DNA of 12,799 bases from Candidatus Electronema nielsenii (GTDB lineage: Bacteria; Desulfobacterota; Desulfobulbia; Desulfobulbales; Desulfobulbaceae). The position numbers and the translations under genes are program-made. Position 1 is the first letter of the stretch; every line of letters begins with the position of its first letter. The stretch covers positions 1 to 12,799 of the forward strand of contig JAGIXO010000043.1 in the NCBI GenBank assembly GCA_026122915.1, in the 5' to 3' direction. Positions 7,191-12,799 of the stretch are shown here, in pieces. A model generated the notes under the pieces. The model ran no database searches, had not been told where the DNA came from, and saw nothing but the letters and a program-made list of their open reading frames with translations.

Positions 7191-9077
7191 TTGAAACCCT
7201 TTAGCGATGAAACCATAACCCGGCTCACCTCTCGGCTTGCTCAAGAAGATGACTTTGTCTTACTTGAAAGCTCCAGAGTGACCGAAGAGGATCACCGCTC
7301 GCTGCTCTTCACCCGGCCCTGTCGCCATTTGATCTGCCCACCGGACGGCGATGCAGCGGCCTTTTTAGACCAAGTTGATTGTCTCCGCGCACAGGGCTAT
7401 TTTCTCGCTGGATGGCTATCGTATGAATTTGGCTACCTGCTTGAACCCCGCCTGCGTCGCTTTCTTGCCCAGCATGACCAACCCTTGGCGGTGCTGGGTG
7501 TCTATAAAGAGCCGCTGTTGTTCGATCATACAACTGGGCTATTTAGTACAGAGAGCAGCAGCTGGATAGAGGAGATAACCAAGGCAGACGATTCTTTTGC
7601 CGTTACTGGTCTGCAAACCAGCATCTCTCAGCAGGAGTATCTGTATGCAGTGCGGCGCATCCAAGAATATATCCGAGCGGGCGATACCTATCAGGTCAAT
7701 TTCACGCTACATTTCAACTTTTTCTTTCACGGTGCGGCAGCAGCCCTCTACCGTGCTTTGCGTCGCAGTCAGTCCGTGGCATACAGCGCATGGCTGCGGT
7801 ATCAGGGGCGGGATATTCTGAGCTTTTCCCCAGAGCTGTTCTTCCGTTTTGATGCCAACGGGCTGCGTGTCCGGCCCATGAAAGGTACTCTACGCCGGGG
7901 TCGTACCAATGCTGAAGACGAGGACCGGCAGCGGCAGCTCCATTTCGACCCAAAGAACCGCAGCGAAAACGTGATGATTGTTGATTTGCTCCGCAACGAC
8001 TTGGGCCACCTGCTTCACGCAACTGGCGGCGGCGAGGTGGTTCCGCGCTCGTTGTTTGAGGTTGAGGTCTATGAATCTTTGCTGCAAATGACATCAACCA
8101 TTGATGCGATACCAAATCGTCCCGCTGCTCTATCATTTCGGCAGATTATCCAGGCTCTCTTTCCCTGCGGCTCTGTCACCGGTGCGCCGAAAATCAGAAC
8201 GATGGAGATCATCAAAGAGTTAGAGCAGAGACCACGAGGGGTGTATTGCGGGGCTATCGGCTGGATGAGTCAGACAGCGGGCTGTTTCAACGTGCCTATT
8301 CGCACTGTGGAATTAGAGCAGGGTAGAGGCAGAATGGGTATAGGCTCCGGCATTGTCGCTGATTCTCAGCCAAAAGAGGAATGGGAGGAATGCCTGCTTA
8401 AAGGTAATTTCCTGACCAAAAACGAGCCGGATTTCCAACTGATCGAAACCTTGCTCTGGGAGCCGGGCAGTGGTTTTTTTCTGATAGACTATCATCTGGA
8501 GCGGATCGCTGACTCAGCCCGCTATTTTCATTTTTGCTGCGATCTTGAGGAAGTCCGCGCACGGCTGATGACAGAGGTTCAGCTGCGGCAAGAACGACAG
8601 CGGGTGCGCCTGCTCTTGCACCGCGATGGCAGCATTGAAATCACCTCTGCCCTGTTTCCGCAAGAACCACCACCTACAAAGCTACCAACGGTGGTTTTCT
8701 CACAACAACGGGTTGATGCTCATGATCCGCACCGGTTCCATAAAACTACCCGGCGTGAACTGTACGATCAAGAACGCAGCTTGGCTACGCAACAGGGCTT
8801 TTATGAGGTACTCTTTATCAACACTGTAGGGCAGGTGACTGAGGGAGCAGTTTCTAACTTATTTTTATTAACAAATGATAACAAATTTCTCTTGACACCT
8901 CCGGTTGATTGTGGTTTGCTTAAAGGTACATACAGACAAATGCTGCTGAAGCAGGGAAAGGCAGTAGAGCGAGTGTTGACACCTGACGATGTGTTCATGG
9001 CAAAAAAGTTGTTTGTTGCCAATTCGTTACGTGGTTTGATACCGGTGCATGTCTCAAAATTTGCCCCAACTGTATAA
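7191..9077 (+). CDS. pabB: Fused aminodeoxychorismate synthase component I (PabB) and aminodeoxychorismate lyase (PabC)
   Basis: A bifunctional protein of 628 residues for 4-aminobenzoate, a folate precursor. Residues about 20-408 are PabB, converting chorismate and ammonia to 4-amino-4-deoxychorismate. Motifs are Y-Q-V-N-F-T at 167-172, P-M-K-G-T-L-R-R-G at 229-237, N-R-S-E-N-V-M-I-V-D-L-L-R-N-D-L-G at 256-272, and G-S-V-T-G-A-P-K at 327-334. Lysine at 231 (PxKGT) is the PabB hallmark; anthranilate synthase TrpE has Ala there. Residues about 413-625 are a class IV aminotransferase-fold lyase (PabC) that releases pyruvate: K518 (F-H-K-T-T-R-R) is the expected PLP lysine, and E-G-A-V-S-N-L-F is at 551-558. 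The only plausible start covering the conserved F-V-L-L-E-S region is TTG at 7191; an in-frame stop lies at 7167-7169 and no ATG lies between. No clear ribosome binding site precedes it. A PabA glutaminase is not in the window. Confidence 0.94.
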   Translation: MKPFSDETITRLTSRLAQEDDFVLLESSRVTEEDHRSLLFTRPCRHLICPPDGDAAAFLDQVDCLRAQGYFLAGWLSYEFGYLLEPRLRRFLAQHDQPLAVLGVYKEPLLFDHTTGLFSTESSSWIEEITKADDSFAVTGLQTSISQQEYLYAVRRIQEYIRAGDTYQVNFTLHFNFFFHGAAAALYRALRRSQSVAYSAWLRYQGRDILSFSPELFFRFDANGLRVRPMKGTLRRGRTNAEDEDRQRQLHFDPKNRSENVMIVDLLRNDLGHLLHATGGGEVVPRSLFEVEVYESLLQMTSTIDAIPNRPAALSFRQIIQALFPCGSVTGAPKIRTMEIIKELEQRPRGVYCGAIGWMSQTAGCFNVPIRTVELEQGRGRMGIGSGIVADSQPKEEWEECLLKGNFLTKNEPDFQLIETLLWEPGSGFFLIDYHLERIADSARYFHFCCDLEEVRARLMTEVQLRQERQRVRLLLHRDGSIEITSALFPQEPPPTKLPTVVFSQQRVDAHDPHRFHKTTRRELYDQERSLATQQGFYEVLFINTVGQVTEGAVSNLFLLTNDNKFLLTPPVDCGLLKGTYRQMLLKQGKAVERVLTPDDVFMAKKLFVANSLRGLIPVHVSKFAPTV

Positions 9078-9138
9078 GAAGAAAGAAGCAATTAAATGCG
9101 CTGCACCGCAGCAACAAAATGCAATTCAACAACAAGAT

Positions 9139-9143
9139 GGAGG
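9139..9143 (+). promoter_or_regulatory. Ribosome binding site that fixes the start of the secreted protein
   Basis: GGAGG lies 8 nt before the ATG at 9152. An earlier in-frame ATG at 9119 would place 11 polar residues before the signal peptide and has no comparable site. Confidence 0.75.
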
Positions 9144-9151
9144 ATGCTGGA

Positions 9152-9607
9152 ATGAAACTGAAAAATACAATCATAGCTGGATTCATGGGAACTGTAGGAC
9201 TTCTGTCCTTAACGGCAGGCAACTCATTTGCTTACCCGTATTGTTCAAACGGAACTTTGGTGGAGGTTGGTGCGGGTGCTACAGGAGACAAAACGGCTCT
9301 GGGAGACTCTCAGTACCGTTATGTGCGGGTGCGATGCAATGTTGCCTACAGTGATGGAACAGCGGCCGATGCATCTACTGCTTCAAGATATGCCTTGTTA
9401 TACACAACGATAAGAGATGGTGTTCCCACAAGCGTAGCACTGGCTACTCAAACTACTCCAACTGCAAATTATGATTCAGATGGAAAGTATGCAACAGCAT
9501 TGACCGCAGCTGCGATGACAGGTGAGAAAGTAACTTATGTTCTTTCCTCCATTGCCATTCCAGCTCCTGTGTTGCTTAGTCTTGGACTTGCACCAACAAC
9601 CCCGTAA
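9152..9607 (+). CDS. Small secreted protein of unknown function
   Basis: A precursor of 151 residues. It opens M-K-L-K-N followed by a hydrophobic core (about 6-22) and a likely signal peptidase I site after A27 (N-S-F-A, then Y-P-Y-C). The predicted mature protein is 124 residues, rich in Thr, Ala, Ser and Tyr. It has two cysteines (C31, C62) that could form one disulfide, no membrane anchor and no lipobox. Alternating polar and hydrophobic stretches (Y-R-Y-V-R-V-R-C-N-V; A-L-L-Y-T-T-I) suggest a beta-rich fold. I recognise no family. The base composition is more AT-rich than in proS nearby. It starts 74 nt after pabB-pabC and is followed 25 nt later by a strong terminator, so it ends a transcription unit. 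I could not define a promoter of its own. It is probably exported to the periplasm, cell surface or medium. Confidence 0.8.
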   Translation: MKLKNTIIAGFMGTVGLLSLTAGNSFAYPYCSNGTLVEVGAGATGDKTALGDSQYRYVRVRCNVAYSDGTAADASTASRYALLYTTIRDGVPTSVALATQTTPTANYDSDGKYATALTAAAMTGEKVTYVLSSIAIPAPVLLSLGLAPTTP

Positions 9608-9632
9608 TCGTTTTCCTCTCCTGCTAGCATTT

Positions 9633-9673
9633 AGCATTCGTGTATCGCTTGGTACACGAATGCTTTTTTTATT
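9633..9673 (+). terminator. Intrinsic terminator after the secreted-protein gene
   Basis: A perfect 12-bp stem (AGCATTCGTGTA at 9633-9644 and TACACGAATGCT at 9653-9664) closes an 8-nt loop. The run of seven T at 9664-9670, followed by ATTT, completes a classical Rho-independent terminator. It separates the upstream genes from proS. Confidence 0.95.
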
Positions 9674-9872
9674 TCATCTTGTCTCGCTACTCTCCCCGTT
9701 GAAATAGCCTTTTCGTCCTGCATCACAACGCTATAGCTTCGTTCTGGTTCTGCCGCTTGTTACACTTCACAATTTTCCGGGTCATCCTCCCGCCGATCTG
9801 GTATTATTTCCCGCGCTCTATAGGATAGGAACACCGAACACTGCCAGAACCATCATCATACAAAAGAACATC

Positions 9873-11597
9873 ATGCGCTATTCGCAACTGCTTATCACCA
9901 CGGCCAAGGAAACGCCTGCCGAGGCGGAAGTCATCAGCCACCAGCTGCTGCTGCGGGCGGGCTTCATCCGCAAGCTCACCTCCGGCCTCTACACCTACCT
10001 GCCGCTTGGCCTCGCTGCCTTGCGCAAGGTGGAGACCATTGTCCGCCAGGAGATGAACCGGGCCGGGGCGCAGGAAATCCTCATGCCGATGGTGCAGCCT
10101 GCCGACCTCTGGGAAGAGTCGGGGCGATGGAAGCAGTACGGCCCGGAGCTGCTCCGCTTCAAAGACCGGCATCAGCGCGACTGCTGCCTTGGGCCGACGC
10201 ACGAGGAAGTCGTCACCGACGTGGCCCGCCGCGAGGTGCATTCCTACCGCCAGCTGCCGGTCAACCTGTACCAGATCCAGACCAAGTTCCGCGACGAGAT
10301 CCGCCCGCGTTTCGGCCTGATGCGCGGGCGCGAGTTTGTGATGAAGGATGCCTACTCCTTCGATGCGAGCGAGGTAGGTGCCGAGGAGAGCTACCGCAAG
10401 ATGCGCGATGCCTACAACCGCATCTTCAAACGCTGCGGCTTGGAGTTCCGGGCTGTGGAGGCCGACTCCGGCAGCATCGGCGGCTCGTTCTCGCACGAGT
10501 TCATGGTCTTAGCCAAGACCGGCGAGGACACCTTGGTGATCTGCCAGAGCTGCGACTATGCCGCTAACTTGGAAAAGGCCAAAGCCGCGCCGCCGGTGAA
10601 GCCGGAGAGCAGCGCAGCGATACAGGACTGCGTCAAGGTCGCCACGCCGGGCCTGAAGAAGGTGGAGAAGGTGGCGGAGTTCCTTGGTCTGCCTGCCCAG
10701 CAGGTGATCAAGACCATGATCTATCTGGCCGACGGCGAGCTGGTAGCAGTGCTGGTGCGCGGCGACCGCGAGGTGCAGCCGGTCAAGCTGAAGAACCTCT
10801 TAGGCGTGACTGATGTGGAGCTGGCGGATGACGACACGGTCTGGCAGAAGACCAAGCTGCCGGTCGGCTACATCGGGCCGGTGGGTCTGCCGATCAAGTT
10901 CGTGGCGGATCAGGAAGTGATGCTCATGGTCAATGCCGCAGCCGGGGCGAATGAGAAAGGCTTCCACCTCACTGGGGTCAATCCGGGCCGTGACTTCACG
11001 CCTGCCTTAATCGGCGACCTGCGCCAAGTGACAGCGGACGACCGCTGCCCGCTCTGCGGCAGTGCGCTGCGGCTGACCGAGGGCATCGAGGTCGGCCACA
11101 TCTTTAAGCTCGGCACCAAGTATTCCGCAGCCATGAACGCGACCTTCCAAGACGCGGACGGGCAGGAGAAAATCATGATCATGGGCTGCTACGGCATCGG
11201 CGTGAGCCGGGTGGTGGCAGCGGCCATCGAGCAGAACCACGACGCGAACGGCATCATCTTCCCCCTGCCGCTGGCTCCGATGCAGGTCATTGTTCTCAAC
11301 CTTGACCTGAAGAACGCGGCTGTCACCGCCGCTGCCGAGCAGCTGCACAACGAGCTGGAGGCTGCGGGTGTCGAGGTGCTGTATGACGACCGCGACGAGC
11401 GGCCCGGCTCTAAGTTCAAGGATGCGGACTTGCTCGGCATACCGTATCGGGTGACTGTGGGCAAGGGCGTGGAGAAGGACGGCACGGTTGAGCTGCGCGC
11501 TCGACGCAGCGGAGCAACCACCATGCTGCCGCTCGCGCAGGCCGCTGCGGAGATTGCCGCCAAGATCAAGGCGGAGCTGGCTGCGGCAGGGGAGTAG
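9873..11597 (+). CDS. proS: Prolyl-tRNA synthetase (bacterial type with editing insertion)
   Basis: A class II aminoacyl-tRNA synthetase of 574 residues that charges tRNA-Pro in the cytosol. The N-terminus M-R-Y-S-Q-L-L-I-T-T and E-A-E-V-I-S-H are typical. Motif 1 lies near 33-73 and motif 2 near 137-163 (T-K-F-R-D-E-I-R-P-R-F-G-L-M-R-G-R-E-F). Motif 3 is G-C-Y-G-I-G-V-S-R at 438-446, with R446 the ATP-binding arginine. Between motifs 2 and 3, about 225-400, is the YbaK-like INS domain that clears mischarged Ala-tRNA-Pro; K280 (V-I-K-T-M-I-Y) fits the lysine needed for editing in E. coli. The anticodon-binding domain is about 470-570. The ribosome binding site is weak (AAAGAAC). The gene is clearly GC-richer than those to its left. 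The hypothetical gene at 11655 starts 57 nt downstream. Confidence 0.97.
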   Translation: MRYSQLLITTAKETPAEAEVISHQLLLRAGFIRKLTSGLYTYLPLGLAALRKVETIVRQEMNRAGAQEILMPMVQPADLWEESGRWKQYGPELLRFKDRHQRDCCLGPTHEEVVTDVARREVHSYRQLPVNLYQIQTKFRDEIRPRFGLMRGREFVMKDAYSFDASEVGAEESYRKMRDAYNRIFKRCGLEFRAVEADSGSIGGSFSHEFMVLAKTGEDTLVICQSCDYAANLEKAKAAPPVKPESSAAIQDCVKVATPGLKKVEKVAEFLGLPAQQVIKTMIYLADGELVAVLVRGDREVQPVKLKNLLGVTDVELADDDTVWQKTKLPVGYIGPVGLPIKFVADQEVMLMVNAAAGANEKGFHLTGVNPGRDFTPALIGDLRQVTADDRCPLCGSALRLTEGIEVGHIFKLGTKYSAAMNATFQDADGQEKIMIMGCYGIGVSRVVAAAIEQNHDANGIIFPLPLAPMQVIVLNLDLKNAAVTAAAEQLHNELEAAGVEVLYDDRDERPGSKFKDADLLGIPYRVTVGKGVEKDGTVELRARRSGATTMLPLAQAAAEIAAKIKAELAAAGE

Positions 11598-11654
11598 GTG
11601 ACACTCAGCAGCGTTCGGCAGTGGGGATATATAAACTAACAGGAGGCACACATC

Positions 11655-12038
11655 ATGGCTAACACGTTCAACAACACCTTCAACAGCGGCGGTGGTAAGC
11701 AGACCACTGTCCAAGGCGACCATGCCATCGGCGAGCAGAACTACAACAATGCACCGCAGGGTGTTCCACCAGCGGAGGAGCTGCTGAAGCTGCTGGCGGA
11801 GATCAAGGCGCGGCTGCCTGAGCTGCCGGACAAGGCGCAGGCCAAGCTGCGCAATGCGGTGGAAGGCGCGGAGCTGGAGGCGCAGGAGGACAAGCCGGAC
11901 AGGGAGGAGATTGCTGCCAAGCTGACGGCTGCGCAGAAGATACTGGCGGCAATCCCCGGCACAGTGGCAGCAGCCCTGCCAGTGGGCGAGCTGCTGGGCA
12001 AGGCGTTGATCTGGTGCGGGAAGGTAGCGGGGATGTGA
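11655..12038 (+). CDS. Small protein with N-terminal QGDHAIG motif and hydrophobic C-terminus
   Basis: A 127-residue protein that I do not recognise as a named family. AGGAGG at 11641-11646 lies 8 nt before the ATG. Three parts are visible. Residues 1-33 are Asn/Gly/Gln-rich and low in charge, with Q-G-D-H-A-I-G-E-Q at 20-28 flanked by N-T-F-N and N-Y-N-N. Residues 38-97 are highly charged and predicted helical, with Leu/Ala spacing suggesting a helical hairpin or coiled coil. Residues 98-127 are hydrophobic (A-A-I-P-G-T-V-A-A-A-L-P-V and L-L-G-K-A-L-I-W-C-G-K-V-A-G) and could touch a membrane or pack as a helical hairpin. The N-terminal motif recurs in the next gene. Family knowledge: adjacent genes sharing a short Asn/Gly-rich motif are a mark of amyloid-signalling effector/sensor pairs. 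Inference: this could be the effector or an adaptor. Confidence 0.75.
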   Translation: MANTFNNTFNSGGGKQTTVQGDHAIGEQNYNNAPQGVPPAEELLKLLAEIKARLPELPDKAQAKLRNAVEGAELEAQEDKPDREEIAAKLTAAQKILAAIPGTVAAALPVGELLGKALIWCGKVAGM

Positions 12039-12042
12039 TTCC

Positions 12043-12117
12043 GTAGGGGCAGGCCCCCGTGCCTGCCCAGCGGTGTCCGATGCGCCGAACAGGGCGATCA
12101 CAGGGGATCGCCCCTAC
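12043..12117. repeat. 75-bp palindromic repeat element (MITE/REP-like) between the two motif genes
   Basis: The ends are perfect inverted repeats, GTAGGGGC (12043-12050) and GCCCCTAC (12110-12117). Inside are two further hairpins: GGGCAGGC/GCCTGCCC (12047-12054 and 12061-12068, 6-nt loop) and GGGCGATC/GATCGCCC (12092-12099 and 12106-12113, 6-nt loop). Palindromic elements with GTAGGGGC ends are dispersed in many bacterial genomes. It encodes nothing. It fills most of the gap between the two genes and ends 13 nt before the TPR gene start, so it could affect mRNA stability or translation of that gene. Confidence 0.8.
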
Positions 12118-12130
12118 AACCGGGGGAGAC

Positions 12131-12799
12131 ATGACCAACCACTTCGAGAGCAACGGTAGAGAGCAGAACATCGGCCAAGGCGACCACGCCATCGGCAAGC
12201 AGGTGAACAACTACGGCATTCCCCCAGAGGTCTTTGCGGAGTACGCAGGCAAGCTCGCCGTCACGGACTCCGCCCTTGCCAGCTTCTTCAAGATACTGGA
12301 GGAGCAGCAGGTTCCTCACAGCGACTTGGACAGCAAGCTGCGCGAGATAGCCACGCAGCACAAGGAGCTGCTTGCTCGCTGGAACAGCGTGCAGTCCGAA
12401 GACCCGCAAGTGGTGCGGCTGAAGGAGGAGGCGCGGCAGGCGATTGAGGCAGGCGACTACGCTAAGGCCGAGGAGCTGCTGGAGAACGTTGCCAACCTGC
12501 ACAGCATGGCTGCGGCGGAGACCTACGCCGAGCTTGCCAGCCTACAGCGCATCCAGCTACGCTACGCCAAGGCAGCCGCGTACTGGCAGAAGGCCTCCGC
12601 CCTACTGCCGGAGGACAAGAAGAAGGAACGGGCAACGTGTCTGCACGAGGCAGGCTATGACCTACACCACATCGCCAAGTACAAGGAAGCCCTGCCCCTG
12701 TATGAGCAAAGCTTGGCTATTAACAGAGAGATCGGCGACAGGGCGGGCGAAGGCACGACGCTGAACAACATCAGCCAGATTTACGATGCGCGGGGCGAC
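12131..12799 (+). CDS. TPR protein with N-terminal QGDHAIG motif (open at window end)
   Basis: From ATG 12131 there are 223 codons with no stop before the window edge. A purine-rich GGGGGAG lies directly upstream, with short spacing. Residues 1-28 hold the motif M-T-N-H-F-E-S-N-G then Q-N-I-G-Q-G-D-H-A-I-G-K-Q, closely matching the previous gene. Residues about 33-90 form a helical region (F-F-K-I-L-E-E-Q-Q-V-P then L-D-S-K-L-R-E-I-A) that, as I recall, precedes TPR arrays in many bacterial proteins. Residues about 92-223 are tetratricopeptide repeats: A-R-Q-A-I-E-A-G-D-Y-A-K-A-E-E-L-L, Y-A-K-A-A-A-Y-W-Q-K-A, and K-Y-K-E-A-L-P-L-Y-E-Q-S-L-A-I leading into G-D-R-A-G-E-G-T-T-L-N-N-I of the kinesin-light-chain type. 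TPRs bind other proteins or peptides. Any C-terminal effector (CHAT, TIR or other) lies outside the window. Confidence 0.88.
   Translation, partial: MTNHFESNGREQNIGQGDHAIGKQVNNYGIPPEVFAEYAGKLAVTDSALASFFKILEEQQVPHSDLDSKLREIATQHKELLARWNSVQSEDPQVVRLKEEARQAIEAGDYAKAEELLENVANLHSMAAAETYAELASLQRIQLRYAKAAAYWQKASALLPEDKKKERATCLHEAGYDLHHIAKYKEALPLYEQSLAINREIGDRAGEGTTLNNISQIYDARGD

Noticed and set aside
8892..8981. Two TTGACA hexamers inside the end of pabB-pabC as promoters for the secreted protein
   Set aside because: No -10-like hexamer at 16-18 nt downstream of either.
9802..9807. TATTAT as a -10 element of proS
   Set aside because: No matching -35 at 15-19 nt spacing; left uncalled.
9804..10496. 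A 230-codon open frame on the minus strand over the start of proS
   Set aside because: It is the complement of conserved ProRS motifs; its composition is that of a shadow frame.
11007..12101. A 364-codon open frame on the minus strand across the end of proS and the next gene
   Set aside because: It is antisense to two well-supported genes, Leu/Arg/His-rich as expected from complementing GC-rich codons, and has no recognisable domain.
12098..12502. A 134-codon minus-strand open frame over the TPR gene
   Set aside because: The plus-strand reading shows clear TPR repeats and the shared N-terminal motif; the antisense frame is Leu/Val-rich shadow sequence.
12444..12764. A 106-codon plus-strand frame inside the TPR gene
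   Set aside because: It is an out-of-frame, Arg/Pro/Thr-rich reading of the TPR coding sequence.

Overview
This 12.8 kb window is a bacterial chromosomal segment of moderate to high GC. It carries mostly core metabolic and translation genes interleaved with accessory pieces. Gene content and protein style suggest a sulfate-reducing or cable-bacterium-like member of the Desulfobulbales (former Deltaproteobacteria): a 532-residue SerA with ASB and ACT domains beside a DUF1844 gene, a fused PabB-PabC, a bacterial-type ProRS with an editing insertion, and kinesin-light-chain-type TPR repeats. That placement is from memory of the families, not from a search.

Left part, minus strand (1-2311). serA is read leftward from a good sigma70-like promoter and is followed after 11 nt by a DUF1844 gene. 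Next come a UPF0175 antitoxin-like gene and, overlapping its stop codon, the first 25 codons of a DUF3368/PIN-type toxin that runs off the window. The 227-nt gap 2312-2538 separates divergent genes and holds the serA promoter and a perfect 19-nt palindrome just upstream of the next gene.

Middle, plus strand (2539-9607). A polyprenyl-phosphate type family-2 glycosyltransferase overlaps (ATGA) a 570-residue polytopic membrane protein that looks like a GT-C glycosyltransferase. These two genes look more AT-rich than their surroundings. gltX follows, then an 87-residue protein of unknown function, an intergenic hairpin, and a PabB-PabC fusion for 4-aminobenzoate (folate) synthesis. A small secreted protein of unknown function follows and ends at a textbook intrinsic terminator.

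Right part, plus strand (9608-12799). The gap 9608-9872 holds that terminator and the leader of proS; apart from a lone TATTAT at 9802-9807 with no matching -35, I see no convincing promoter in it. After proS come two adjacent genes that share an N-terminal Asn/Gln/Gly-rich motif centred on QGDHAIG-x-Q: a 127-residue protein with a hydrophobic C-terminus, and a TPR protein that is still open at the window end. Between them lies a 75-bp palindromic repeat element with GTAGGGGC/GCCCCTAC ends. The shared motif resembles prion/amyloid signalling motifs that couple sensors to effectors in bacteria and fungi. I regard this pair as the best candidate for an undescribed system here.

No gap without a gene exceeds 300 nt. 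I saw no tRNA, rRNA, CRISPR array or transposase gene.
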